DNA of 64,000 nucleotides from Lacrimispora indolis DSM 755 (GCF_000526995.1 NZ_AZUI01000001.1:2976001-3040000); one strand, 5' to 3'. Counted from the first letter of the stretch, positions 1 through 8,750 are shown. The notes: a model not told the origin generated them from the sequence alone. A program made the numbers and translations.

Positions 1-922
1 GGATGGGGGCGGTACCGCCACTGCCGTAATGGTGACCGGACTTCACGGTGATCTGATAGGAAAATTCCGGTTAGGGCCTTTAAATATCAATGGACAGTCC
101 CGGGAAGCGGCAGAAGGCACTTTGAAAGAGTTAAAAAGAGAACTGGAAAAGTCAGGCCTGAATATGAGTGACTGCAAAGGGATCTGTATTGGCGCTGCCG
201 GAATCAGCAACCGGGATACAGCAAAGCTTCTGACCCGGAATTTAAAAGAACAGGGGCTAAAGGGCGTGATCCGGCTGGTGGGAGACCATGAAACTGCTTT
301 GGCAGGAGCCCTGGAGGAACCTGCCGGCATCATTCTCATTGCAGGGACCGGCTCCATCTGTTACGGGATCAATGAGTCGGGAGCCAGGTTTAGGGCCGGC
401 GGCTACGGCCACATCATCGACGACGCCGGAAGTGCTTATGCCATTGGAAGGGATATTTTAAAATCAGTGGTCAGAGCAGCGGATGGCAGACAGGGGGAGA
501 CCTTATTAAAGGAAAAAACATTTCAATTCCTTAAGATAGATTCTGTGGAGGATTTGATCACCTGGCTGTATCAGCCCGGGAGAAGCAAAAAAGAGATCGC
601 TGCCCTGGCTCCTTTGCTGGAAGAAGGAGTAAGGGAAAGGGATCAGGCTTCCATGGAAATTTTGGAGCAATGCGGGGAGGAACTGTCGGAGCTGGCCGGA
701 GCCGTACTGACTCATTTTAACTCTCCGGTCTCCCTGGTGGTGAGCGGAAGCGTATTGATGAAAAATAACGATATATACCGCCTGTTTTGTGAAAAGGCGA
801 AAAAACGATTTCCTTTTTTGGAAATCATGAAAATGAGAGGGGAAGCTGCCCAGGGGGCCATCAGGATCATATTACGGGAGACAGCAGAAAGGAACGGATA
901 TGAAACAGTACCTGGCAATTGA
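1..922 (+). CDS. BadF/BadG-family amino-sugar kinase, MurK-like (5' end outside window)
   Basis: The reading frame is open from base 2 and begins with DGGGTAT, the phosphate-1 loop of the ASKHA/BadF kinase family, so only the first few codons lie outside the window; the ATG at base 29 is internal. A second nucleotide-binding block, GTGSICYG, is visible about 115 residues in, followed by GGYGHIIDDAGSAYAIG. About 306 residues are present, normal for the family. Family knowledge: the N-acetylmuramic acid / N-acetylglucosamine kinase MurK of Clostridium acetobutylicum belongs here, and the nearby namZ and nagZ genes would supply exactly those sugars. I infer phosphorylation of GlcNAc and/or MurNAc in the cytoplasm. 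The 3' end overlaps the next kinase gene by 23 bases, so they are translationally coupled. The exact sugar is not provable from sequence. Confidence 0.82.
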   Translation, partial: DGGGTATAVMVTGLHGDLIGKFRLGPLNINGQSREAAEGTLKELKRELEKSGLNMSDCKGICIGAAGISNRDTAKLLTRNLKEQGLKGVIRLVGDHETALAGALEEPAGIILIAGTGSICYGINESGARFRAGGYGHIIDDAGSAYAIGRDILKSVVRAADGRQGETLLKEKTFQFLKIDSVEDLITWLYQPGRSKKEIAALAPLLEEGVRERDQASMEILEQCGEELSELAGAVLTHFNSPVSLVVSGSVLMKNNDIYRLFCEKAKKRFPFLEIMKMRGEAAQGAIRIILRETAERNGYETVPGN

Positions 923-1781
923 TATAGGAGGCACTTACATCAAGTACAGCCTTATGGATCCGGAATACCGGGTCCTTCATGAAGGAAGCACACCAACGGA
1001 AAAACAGCCGCCTGATTTTCTCCGGCAGTTTATGGGAATCGTGGATACTTATGTGGATCAGACAGACGGCGTTGCAATCTGCATGGGCGGCTTTATCCAT
1101 CCGGTGACGGGAGAAAATACAGATTTCAGCGTTGGAGCCAATTTCAGGGCCTATCATTTAAAAGAGGAGATAAACAAAAAATATCCCATTCCGGTGGTGC
1201 TTGAAAATGACAGCAATTGCGCTGCATTGGGAGAAATGGTGCGGGGAGCGGGACGGGGATATCAGGATATTTCCATGGTCACCTTTGGGACCGGGATCGG
1301 CGGTGCCATCATCATAAACCGGAAATTATACCGGGGCAGCCACTTTAAATCCGGGGAGGTCGGGTTTACCAGAGTCAGCCTCAGGGATGGGGACGGAAAG
1401 CCGGTTGCGGAAGGAGCCGGAGCAACCTCTCTTCTGGTCAGAAAGGTATCGGAAGCCCTGGGCAGAGAAGTGGACGGATCCTATATTTTCAGCCATTTGA
1501 ACCACCCGTATATTGACCGGGTATACCGGGAATGGCTTTACAAGGGGGCAATGGTGATCGGTAATTTTGCTGTCACCGTGGATCCTGAGGTCCTGCTGAT
1601 CGGCGGAGGAATCAGTGAAAATGAGATATTTATAAAAGATATGAAAGAGGCGGTATACGCCCTGTATCCTCACCTGGAGCCATATACGGCCATAGAGGCC
1701 TGCGAACAGGGAAACATGGCAGGGAGAATAGGAGCCCTGTATTTATTGCTGCAAAGCAAAGAAGGAGGCGTTCAGTCATGA
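900..1781 (+). CDS. ROK-family sugar kinase lacking the ROK zinc motif
   Basis: A 293-residue protein opening with AIDIGGTYIKYSL, the ATP-binding P-loop of ROK sugar kinases, followed by NDSNCAALGE (sugar-binding and catalytic-Asp region) and GTGIGGAII. ROK proteins usually carry ExGH followed by a CxCGxxGC zinc cluster; here the equivalent stretch reads SGEVGFTRV and no cysteine cluster follows, so the zinc-binding His and Cys residues are absent. There is no N-terminal helix-turn-helix, so it is an enzyme rather than a NagC-type repressor. SD AAAGGA precedes the ATG. It overlaps both neighbours (23 bases and ATGA) within the amino-sugar salvage operon. Likely a glucose, GlcNAc or ManNAc kinase; the substrate is unknown. 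Having two unrelated sugar kinases side by side suggests two different released sugars. Confidence 0.85.
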   Translation: MKQYLAIDIGGTYIKYSLMDPEYRVLHEGSTPTEKQPPDFLRQFMGIVDTYVDQTDGVAICMGGFIHPVTGENTDFSVGANFRAYHLKEEINKKYPIPVVLENDSNCAALGEMVRGAGRGYQDISMVTFGTGIGGAIIINRKLYRGSHFKSGEVGFTRVSLRDGDGKPVAEGAGATSLLVRKVSEALGREVDGSYIFSHLNHPYIDRVYREWLYKGAMVIGNFAVTVDPEVLLIGGGISENEIFIKDMKEAVYALYPHLEPYTAIEACEQGNMAGRIGALYLLLQSKEGGVQS

Positions 1782-3094
1782 AAAAAGGTGTGAAGATCGT
1801 GGCAATCGGAGGAGGTTCCAGTTACACACCGGAGCTGGTGGACGGATTTTTAAAAAGGTATGAGACATTGCCGGTAGAAGAGCTGTGGCTGGTGGATATC
1901 CTTCAGGGAGAGGAAAAATTACGGATTGTAGCCGAATTTGCAAAGCGCATGGTAAAAAAGGCGGGAGTTCCAATGGAGATCCACACAACCCTGGACAGGA
2001 GAAAGGCCCTTCCAGGAGCTGATTTTGTGGTCACCCAGCTGCGGGTGGGGCAGCTCCAGGCCAGAGTGAAAGACGAAAGGACCCCCTTAAAGCACGGGCT
2101 TCTTGGTCAGGAGACCAATGGCGCAGGCGGTTTGTTTAAGGGAATGAGAACCATACCGGTTATTTTGGATATCTGCAAGGATATGGAGGAATTATGTCCG
2201 GAAGCATGGCTGATCAACTTTACAAATCCGGTGGGAATGGTCATGGAAGGAGTAAGCCGATACAGCAGTTTTCAGAAGTTTATTGGGCTGTGCAATGTAC
2301 CTTACGGCATGCATAAAGCGGTGGCGGACCAGCTTGGCCGGCCCATGGAAGAGGTGAAAGTCACCATGGGCGGTTTAAATCATATGGTTTACGTGACCAG
2401 AGTGGAAGCGGACGGAAAAGACATTACGGAAAAGGTAGTCAGCCATTGGGGGGAAGGCGGCGTTGTAAAGAATATAAAGGCAGTCACTTGGGACAATGAT
2501 TTTGTAAAAGAGCTTGGAGTGCTGCCATGTTCCTATCACAGATATTACTATATGGCAAAAGAATATTTAGAAGAAGCCCTGGAAAAATATGAAAAACATG
2601 AGACAAGGGCGGAGCTTGTGGAACAGGTGGAAAAAAAGCTGTTTGAGCAGTATCAGGACCCGGAATTAAATGAAAAACCGGAACTGCTGTCACAGCGGGG
2701 CGGTGCCTATTACAGCGACTCAGCCTGTAACCTGATCAATTCCATGTACAATGACAAAGGAGATATTCAGGTGGTAAACACGGTAAACAGAGGTGCCATA
2801 AAAAATTTTAAGGATCATGAGATCGTGGAAGTCAGCTGCAGGATCACCAAAGATGGGCCGGTTCCGGTAGACGGGGTGGAACTGCCATGGACAGTTAACG
2901 GCCTTTTGCAGCAGATCAAATCCTTTGAAACAGCAGGCTGCCAGGCGGCGGTGTCAGGAAGTCAGGAGAAGGCTCTGCTGGCACTTATGATCAATCCCCT
3001 GGTTGGCTCCCAGAAAGAAGCAAAGGCCGTGCTTTCTGAGCTGCTGGAAGCCCATAAAGAATATCTGCCTCAGTTTTTCGGCCATAAGGAGTGA
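1778..3094 (+). CDS. GH4 family 6-phospho-beta-glucosidase-like enzyme
   Basis: A 438-residue protein starting with an NAD-binding Rossmann segment (IVAIGGGSSYTPELVDG), the hallmark of glycoside hydrolase family 4. INFTNPVGMV, GLCNVPYGMH (the GH4 metal-ligand Cys) and GGLNHMVYV (metal-ligand His) are all present. The GLCN / GLNH signature is that of the 6-phospho-beta-glucosidase branch. GH4 enzymes use NAD+ and a divalent metal and cleave 6-phosphorylated glycosides through oxidation at C3. SD AAGGAGG precedes the ATG, which overlaps the ROK kinase stop by 4 bases. In this operon, with kinases plus NamZ/NagZ, the substrate may be a phosphorylated amino-sugar disaccharide rather than cellobiose-6-P; that is inference. 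Confidence 0.88.
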   Translation: MKKGVKIVAIGGGSSYTPELVDGFLKRYETLPVEELWLVDILQGEEKLRIVAEFAKRMVKKAGVPMEIHTTLDRRKALPGADFVVTQLRVGQLQARVKDERTPLKHGLLGQETNGAGGLFKGMRTIPVILDICKDMEELCPEAWLINFTNPVGMVMEGVSRYSSFQKFIGLCNVPYGMHKAVADQLGRPMEEVKVTMGGLNHMVYVTRVEADGKDITEKVVSHWGEGGVVKNIKAVTWDNDFVKELGVLPCSYHRYYYMAKEYLEEALEKYEKHETRAELVEQVEKKLFEQYQDPELNEKPELLSQRGGAYYSDSACNLINSMYNDKGDIQVVNTVNRGAIKNFKDHEIVEVSCRITKDGPVPVDGVELPWTVNGLLQQIKSFETAGCQAAVSGSQEKALLALMINPLVGSQKEAKAVLSELLEAHKEYLPQFFGHKE

Positions 3095-3099
3095 GTGAT

Positions 3100-4080
3100 A
3101 TGAATTTTTTGGATTTGAACGAGGAGAATGCAGGAACCGCCTTTGAATTATTTGAAGATGCGGTCAGAATAAAAGAAGTATTGTTCCGGCCATTTGAAAA
3201 CCAAAGCGCCTTTCGCCGCTTTTTTATGGAAAACCAGTCAGAGGAAATACATAAAATCACCATACTGGAGGAACAAGGCCGGGGATTTGCATCCGGATGC
3301 TTTCAAAGAGGTGAGGACAGAGCCTATCTTTCCATGATTCTTGTAAAAAAGGAAAAACAGAGGCAGGGGATCGGAAGAGCGATGCTTGCTTATTTAGAAG
3401 ACAGACTTCGGAAGGAAAGCGGAGTTTCAAAGATAGAAATTGTTTTTTTTAACCCTATGACTTTTTCCTGGTATATTCCCGGGAAAAAGACGGCAGATCA
3501 TCCCAATGCTCCGGGCGTGGATGTAGGGAGCAATGCCTATCTTTTCTTTAAAAATTGCAGGTACCGGGATTATGCCATGCAGAACAGCTATTACCTGGAC
3601 TTAGATGCTTATGCTGTGCCGGATTTTGCGGCAACCATCACAGAGGGGCTGGAGAAAGAGAATATTACCATTGAAATATATGATGCTGACAGGCATTACG
3701 GAATGGAAGAAATGATACATAAGTTCAGGAATCCACTGTGGGAGAGAGAGATTCTGGGGGAAACGGCAAAGGGAGAAAAGAGCCGTCCCATTCTGATTGC
3801 AGCCCACAATGGCAAAGTGATCGGCTTTACAGGACCACTGGATGTGGAAAAGAGCGGGAGAGGATATTTTTGCGGAATCGGTGTGGATCCGGATTACCGG
3901 GGTAAAAAAATATCAACGGTCCTGTTTTGCAGGCTTTGCATAAGCTTGAAGGAAATAGGAGCAGGTTTTATGAGCCTTTTTACCGGGGAAAATAATCCCG
4001 CAAGAAATATTTATGAGGCGGCAGGCTTTCGGATCGTAAGGACCTGGGCTGATATGAGAAAGGAATGGAAGGACGGATGA
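3100..4080 (+). CDS. Tandem two-domain GNAT N-acetyltransferase
   Basis: A 326-residue protein with two GNAT folds. The N-terminal copy shows acetyl-CoA motif A as LVKKEKQRQGIGRAMLAYLE. The C-terminal copy shows GVDPDYRGKKISTVLFCRL followed by the typical NPARNIYEAAGFRIVRTW ending. I chose the ATG at 3100 because AAGGAG lies 8 bases upstream; the GTG at 3091 overlaps that SD and has none of its own. The gene starts 5 bases after the GH4 stop, inside the salvage operon. Double-GNAT proteins often have one catalytic and one degenerate domain; here both retain a recognisable pyrophosphate-binding loop. Possible substrates are amino sugars or a glycosylamine, in keeping with the PIG-L-like gene that follows with an ATGA overlap. 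Substrate not determined. Confidence 0.8.
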   Translation: MNFLDLNEENAGTAFELFEDAVRIKEVLFRPFENQSAFRRFFMENQSEEIHKITILEEQGRGFASGCFQRGEDRAYLSMILVKKEKQRQGIGRAMLAYLEDRLRKESGVSKIEIVFFNPMTFSWYIPGKKTADHPNAPGVDVGSNAYLFFKNCRYRDYAMQNSYYLDLDAYAVPDFAATITEGLEKENITIEIYDADRHYGMEEMIHKFRNPLWEREILGETAKGEKSRPILIAAHNGKVIGFTGPLDVEKSGRGYFCGIGVDPDYRGKKISTVLFCRLCISLKEIGAGFMSLFTGENNPARNIYEAAGFRIVRTWADMRKEWKDG

Positions 4081-4781
4081 GCGGGGAAAGAAAGTGCATC
4101 ATGGCAATAGGCGGCCATGTAGGAGATGCGGAGCTGACAAGCGGCGGATTTCTGGCGACCATGGCATTAAAAGGCTATCATATCGTTACCGTAGCATTGA
4201 CCGGCGGGGAAAGAGGGAACCCGCCTGGCATGCCGGTAAAAGAATACAGAATACAAAAAGAAAGGGAAGCCAATTCCTTTGCCCAAATGCTGGGAGGGGA
4301 GGCGGTGATATTTCCTTACACAGACGGAGAATTGCCGGATAATGAGGAGGTAAGGCTTCAGCTTTGCGATACCATACGGCAATACCGGCCGGCTGCATTG
4401 CTGACCCATTGGAAGAACAGCATGCACAAAGATCATGAAACAACCCACAGGATCGTAAAGGATGCTCAGTTTTTTGCAGGACTTCCCGGACTTGAAAGAA
4501 AAAACAGCGCTTTTTTTGCAAAAGGACCCTATTATGCGGAAAATTGGGAAGACTCGGCAGGATTTGAAAAATATATTTATCTGGAAGTATCAAAAGAAGG
4601 ATTTGAACTGTGGAAAAAGGCCATTGACACCCATTGGTTTGCAATACACAGTCCTTCTTTCCCTTATAAAGAGTATTATGAGCATCTCATGAGGGTAAAC
4701 GGCTGTCTGGCAAGAACCGGATATGCGGAGGCCTTTGATGTGGATCAGGAACAAAAAAAGGTGATATTACCGGAATTATAA
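4077..4781 (+). CDS. PIG-L/LmbE-like deacetylase with altered AHPDD motif
   Basis: A 234-residue protein of the PIG-L (LmbE) family: zinc-dependent deacetylases acting on N-acetylglucosaminyl compounds. The family signature AHPDDxE appears as GGHVGDAEL: the zinc-ligand His and the second Asp remain, but the first Asp, the general base in MshB/BshB, is Gly. VALTGGERGNP and the downstream zinc-ligand region HKDHETTHRIV are conserved. The start is taken at 4077, where ATGA overlaps the stop of the GNAT gene; an ATG at 4065 has a poorly placed SD. Chemically, GNAT plus PIG-L suggests acetyl-group editing of an amino sugar. Either this is a subfamily using a different base or the protein is non-hydrolytic. 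Confidence 0.75.
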   Translation: MSGERKCIMAIGGHVGDAELTSGGFLATMALKGYHIVTVALTGGERGNPPGMPVKEYRIQKEREANSFAQMLGGEAVIFPYTDGELPDNEEVRLQLCDTIRQYRPAALLTHWKNSMHKDHETTHRIVKDAQFFAGLPGLERKNSAFFAKGPYYAENWEDSAGFEKYIYLEVSKEGFELWKKAIDTHWFAIHSPSFPYKEYYEHLMRVNGCLARTGYAEAFDVDQEQKKVILPEL

Positions 4782-4792
4782 AGAGGGACAAT

Positions 4793-5935
4793 ATGGTAAA
4801 AAACGGGATCGATTGTGTGGACCGCTGGCATAAGGTCTTAGGCGGAAAACGCCTGGGCCTGATCACTTCTGTTTCAGGCGTTGACAGTGATTTGAATTCT
4901 GCTGTGGACATTTTACATAAAAAATATCGGCTGACGGCCTTATTTGGGCCGGAGCACGGAGTCAGGGGAAATATAGGAGCAGGCGGCGATGTAGAGGATT
5001 ACATGGATCCGGATACCGGATTGCCGGTATACAGCCTGTACCGGAGAAATTCAAAAAGGCTGACCAGGGAAATGTTAGATCAGGTGGATGCCGTTGTATA
5101 TGACATTCAGGATTTAGGGGTCAGATATTATACCTATATATCAACCATGATCTATGCACTGGAAGATTGCGCAAGGTTTGACAAGGAGCTTATTATCCTG
5201 GACCGCTGCAATCCTCTGGGGGATTTGGTGGAGGGCAACTGCTTAAAGCCCGGATTTGAAAGCTTTATAGGAGCATATCCTCTTTGCATGCGCTATGGCC
5301 TTACGGTAGGAGAACTGGCCCTTATGGTAAATGGAGAGAAAAACCTTGGCTGCCGGCTCACGGTAATTCCCTGTGAGGGCTGGAACCGGCATGCCATGCA
5401 TCCGGAAACCGGTCATGTGTGGGTGATGCCCAGTCCGGCAATGCCAAGATATGAGACTGCCCTTGTGTATGCAGGTGCCTGCCTTTTTGAAGGAACAAAT
5501 ATTTCAGAGGGAAGGGGAACTGCGGCGCCTTTTGAAATCATCGGCGCGCCATTTATAGAAGCAGGAAAGCTTGTGAAATATATGACAAAGAAAAAGCTTC
5601 CCGGCGTATTGTTTTCTCCGGCCTATTTCACTCCGTATTTTTCAAAGTTTAAGGGAGAAGCCTGTGAGGGAATCCATATTCACGTTACGGACAGCCGGGC
5701 TTTCCGTTCCGCGCTTTGCGGATTGGAGCTTCTTGATGCCATCCGGACCATTTATGAAGACAGCTTTGCATTTCTTGATCCTCATGAGGGAAGCACCAGG
5801 CCAATGGAAGATCTTTTGTTAGGATCGGATCAGCTGACAGGGAAAACAGCTTCAAAAGAGGAACTGCTGGCTGAATTTGAAAGGGATGCGGCAGCATTTT
5901 CTGAACGCAAAAAAGCATTTCATCTATATAAATGA
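4793..5935 (+). CDS. namZ: Exo-beta-N-acetylmuramidase NamZ (DUF1343, GH171)
   Basis: A 380-residue DUF1343 protein. The block LFGPEHGVRGNIGAGG and the segment VYDIQDLGVRYYTYISTM are diagnostic of the family, as is SEGRGTAAPFEIIGAPF in the C-terminal half. Bacillus subtilis NamZ (YbbC) removes MurNAc from the non-reducing end of peptidoglycan fragments and works with NagZ and AmiE. The nagZ-type gene follows immediately, reproducing that partnership. No signal peptide is visible at the N-terminus, so on sequence the enzyme appears cytoplasmic, whereas the Bacillus enzyme is secreted; substrates would then have to be imported as sugar or muropeptide fragments. SD GAGGGA lies before the ATG. 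Confidence 0.88.
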   Translation: MVKNGIDCVDRWHKVLGGKRLGLITSVSGVDSDLNSAVDILHKKYRLTALFGPEHGVRGNIGAGGDVEDYMDPDTGLPVYSLYRRNSKRLTREMLDQVDAVVYDIQDLGVRYYTYISTMIYALEDCARFDKELIILDRCNPLGDLVEGNCLKPGFESFIGAYPLCMRYGLTVGELALMVNGEKNLGCRLTVIPCEGWNRHAMHPETGHVWVMPSPAMPRYETALVYAGACLFEGTNISEGRGTAAPFEIIGAPFIEAGKLVKYMTKKKLPGVLFSPAYFTPYFSKFKGEACEGIHIHVTDSRAFRSALCGLELLDAIRTIYEDSFAFLDPHEGSTRPMEDLLLGSDQLTGKTASKEELLAEFERDAAAFSERKKAFHLYK

Positions 5936-5951
5936 AAGGGGGGAAAGGAGC

Positions 5952-7481
5952 ATGAGGGAAAAGACATTAAAACAAAAGATCGGACAGATGATCGTAGCCG
6001 GTTTTCCTGCCGGGGAATTAAGTAAAGATATGATACGCCTGGTAAGAGAGCATCAAGTGGGAAACGTTATCTTATTTTCCCATAACATTGAAAGCAGAGA
6101 CCAGCTGAAGGGACTTTGTGACTCCATTCAAAGGCTGATAAAGGAAGAAACAGGAGAGTATGCCTTTATTACCATTGACCAGGAGGGGGGAGTAGTAAGA
6201 AGACTTCCGGAAGGATCGGTCAATATACCGGGAGCAATGGCTCTTGCACAGACCGGGGATAAGGAACATGCATACGAGGCGGCACTCCTTACCGGACAGG
6301 AATTAAGAGAGCTGGGGATCAATTTCAATCTTGCTCCGGTTCTGGACATCAATAACAATCCCCACAATCCGGTGATCGGTGTGCGAAGCTTTGGACCGGA
6401 CAGTGCCGTGGTGACTGAATACGGCTGTGAGATGGTGAAAGGGTATCTGGATTCCGGGATCATGTGCTCTGTAAAGCATTTTCCGGGACACGGGGATACG
6501 GCAGTGGATTCCCATCTTTCCCTGCCCTGCATCCAAAAATCCTATGAGGAGCTGGAACAGGAAGAACTGATTCCGTTTAAAGAGGCATTCCGGCATGGAG
6601 CTGCGGCTGTGACCCTTGCCCACATTCTGTTTCCAAGAATTGAAAAAGAAAATTTACCGGTAACCATGTCGGAAACCATGATCCAGGGAATTTTAAGAAA
6701 CAGGCTGGGCTTTCAGGGACTGGTGATTTCAGACTGCCTGGAAATGAATGCCATCAAAGAATATTTTGGTACTGCGTTGGGGGCTAAAAAGGCCATTATG
6801 GCAGGAGTTGATCTCCTATTCATTTCCCATACGGCGGATCTTGCGGCAGAAGCGGCAAGGGAAATAGAAAAGGCGGTGGAATCCGGTGAGATCCCCATGT
6901 CCCGGATTGACGATGCCGTGGAACGGATCCTGGCATATAAAAGAAGATATGGGTCAACCAATACAGATATTGGAAAGAAATCCCAGAAGGATCCGGGTAA
7001 GTTTGTAAAGTCACTGTATCGTGACAGCATACGGTTTACCAACCGGGGAAAAGGTTATTGCCATCTGCTGGGAGAAAATCCTGTATTTTTAAGCTGTTAT
7101 GCTTATCGTTCCACACTGGCCTCCAGCCGTGTAATGGAGGATCTGCTGTTTGCCTCATTTATGCAGGAAAGGTTTGGAGGAGATTCCTATTCATTTTCCA
7201 TAGATCCGGATACCGGGGAGATAAACGGAATACTGGAAAAAGTAAAAAGTAAAGGATATACGGACCTTGTGCTGGGCACCTACAACGGGCATTTAAACCG
7301 TGGACAGAGTGTCCTTGCAAAAGAACTGGAAAAATTAGAGATCCCCATGGTTATGGCAGCGTTCCGGAATCCCTATGATCTGGATGAAGTCGGTGATGAA
7401 GTCGATAAAATAGCTGCATATGAATACAGCAGGCAATCCTTTGAGGCGGTGGTTCCGCTGCTGAAAACAGTGCGGCTGTAA
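5952..7481 (+). CDS. nagZ: NagZ-type beta-N-acetylglucosaminidase (GH3)
   Basis: A 509-residue GH3 enzyme. The N-terminal barrel has ITIDQEGGVVRRLPEG and NLAPVLDIN. The KHFPGHGDT...DSH loop supplies the NagZ-specific Asp-His catalytic dyad, and VISDCLEMNAI contains the Asp nucleophile. A C-terminal alpha/beta domain (about residues 355-509) is present, as in B. subtilis NagZ. It hydrolyses GlcNAc-MurNAc linkages from the non-reducing end. I place the start at 5952 behind a purine-rich GAAAGGAG stretch rather than the 5877 ATG, which would overlap namZ and prepend 25 atypical residues. No signal peptide is seen, so action on internalised fragments is likely. The upstream NamZ and kinases complete a salvage route to amino-sugar phosphates. 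Confidence 0.9.
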   Translation: MREKTLKQKIGQMIVAGFPAGELSKDMIRLVREHQVGNVILFSHNIESRDQLKGLCDSIQRLIKEETGEYAFITIDQEGGVVRRLPEGSVNIPGAMALAQTGDKEHAYEAALLTGQELRELGINFNLAPVLDINNNPHNPVIGVRSFGPDSAVVTEYGCEMVKGYLDSGIMCSVKHFPGHGDTAVDSHLSLPCIQKSYEELEQEELIPFKEAFRHGAAAVTLAHILFPRIEKENLPVTMSETMIQGILRNRLGFQGLVISDCLEMNAIKEYFGTALGAKKAIMAGVDLLFISHTADLAAEAAREIEKAVESGEIPMSRIDDAVERILAYKRRYGSTNTDIGKKSQKDPGKFVKSLYRDSIRFTNRGKGYCHLLGENPVFLSCYAYRSTLASSRVMEDLLFASFMQERFGGDSYSFSIDPDTGEINGILEKVKSKGYTDLVLGTYNGHLNRGQSVLAKELEKLEIPMVMAAFRNPYDLDEVGDEVDKIAAYEYSRQSFEAVVPLLKTVRL

Positions 7482-7515
7482 AAAGGATAATTCTATGAGG
7501 CTGCATAGGGCGCGT

Positions 7516-7731
7516 TTAAAATAATTCTTTCTCATTTCTGCACCTCTGCCAGAGGAATGAGGCGGAGGTGATCAGGGATGAGATGCAAAAAAGAATGAAA
7601 ATCACATCTGTAATATCATTATTCAGAAAATTCATTCTGGGATTCAGCTGGTCTAAGACCCAAAGCGTGCCCATAAACAGGGCAAGTATAAGGGTCAAAT
7701 GAGGCCATAGGAATGTATGCCATCTTTTCAT
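7516..7731 (-). CDS. Small two-helix membrane protein
   Basis: A 71-residue protein with two hydrophobic segments: roughly residues 8-28 (WPHLTLILALFMGTLWVL) and 40-60 (ITDVIFILFCISSLITSASF), followed by a basic/acidic tail. Its ATG overlaps the stop of the NAGPA-domain gene upstream on the same strand (ATGA), which argues for a real, translationally coupled gene. I do not recognise the family. By context it could be a membrane partner of the phosphodiester glycosidase. Confidence 0.55.
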   Translation of the reverse strand: MKRWHTFLWPHLTLILALFMGTLWVLDQLNPRMNFLNNDITDVIFILFCISSLITSASFLWQRCRNEKELF

Positions 7732-8750
7732 TGTATGGAAGCTTCCTTTCTAATGTAGATGATATCGCTGATGGAACGTCCTCCGTCTGCCGGTTGATTT
7801 ATGTAATTACCCTGATATACCATGGCAGAGGATTTGCCTCCGTCCAGATTATAGGCAAGAGTACAATTCTCATAGGCCATAATCTGCGCCAGCTCACTCA
7901 TGGTAGCGCCCTTGGAATATCCGGGATTGCGGCCATCCACAAGTACGAATTTATAATGTCCCGGTGAAACATAACCAATGGCGCACCGGGGATTCCTGTT
8001 GTTTAAATAAGAGGTGGTCTGGAAGGAATCCCTGACATTGCCTTGATTCAATAAGGAAGGCCCAAAGTTCCAGGCCTGCCATACATCCGATTCCATAATC
8101 TGTTCCTGATCAAATTCCTCCGGTGTATAAATTTTCATGGTTCCATCCAGGAATAAGATACATATTTCTGCGTCATTGGTATCTGAACGGTATAGGATCC
8201 CGTTTCTTATTACAATTCCTGTCTCATTATTTCCGTAAGAATCACCTGATATGGCCAGCATTGCGTTGTTGTCCTCTGCCATTTGAAGTGTGGATTCCCT
8301 TAAGTTTTTGCCAAAAACTCCTTGGGCAAAAGCTGTTTTCAGCTGCCCGGTGGAAGAAAGATAAATATCTGCGGTGTAATATGTGATCTTATCATTCCCT
8401 TCTCCCAGTTCACTTTTTACGATATTTAGCTGCAGGCCATTATTTTTGTATTCTGCCAGAACCGTATCTGCTTTATCGGTAAACACTAAGCTGCTGTTTT
8501 CTGAGGCAATGGATTTTGTGTCGGTATTGCCGCTTTCCCGGCGGGACCTTCCTTTTTTAGGAGAGGTTTGATCCTGGGATTCAGGCAGTTCAAAAGTCTG
8601 TTTTTCTGCCGATTCCTCGCTGACCATGTTCCTGCCGGTGTTGTCTTCTTTGCGCGGAAGAATGTAAAAGTACAGGAGAAAGATAAAAATCAAAAGAAGA
8701 GCCGAAAGGAAATCGATCAATATATATTTTATAAATCTTTTTTTATTCAT
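7728..8750 (-). CDS. Membrane-anchored phosphodiester glycosidase (NAGPA/DUF2233 domain)
   Basis: A 340-residue protein with one N-terminal transmembrane helix (about residues 11-30) and a low-complexity Ser/Glu/Lys linker to about residue 85. The remainder is a NAGPA domain. Recognisable blocks are MLAISGDSYG, GIVIRNGILYR, FGPSLLNQG, RCAIGYVSPGHYKFVLVDGR and the C-terminal YNLDGGKSSAMVYQG, the family's NLDGG signature. The fold is named for human N-acetylglucosamine-1-phosphodiester glycosidase; bacterial members act on extracellular polysaccharide or teichoic-type phosphodiesters. The domain would face outside. SD AGAGGA lies upstream of the ATG. A small membrane protein is coupled downstream. 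The true substrate is unknown. Confidence 0.83.
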   Translation of the reverse strand: MNKKRFIKYILIDFLSALLLIFIFLLYFYILPRKEDNTGRNMVSEESAEKQTFELPESQDQTSPKKGRSRRESGNTDTKSIASENSSLVFTDKADTVLAEYKNNGLQLNIVKSELGEGNDKITYYTADIYLSSTGQLKTAFAQGVFGKNLRESTLQMAEDNNAMLAISGDSYGNNETGIVIRNGILYRSDTNDAEICILFLDGTMKIYTPEEFDQEQIMESDVWQAWNFGPSLLNQGNVRDSFQTTSYLNNRNPRCAIGYVSPGHYKFVLVDGRNPGYSKGATMSELAQIMAYENCTLAYNLDGGKSSAMVYQGNYINQPADGGRSISDIIYIRKEASIQ

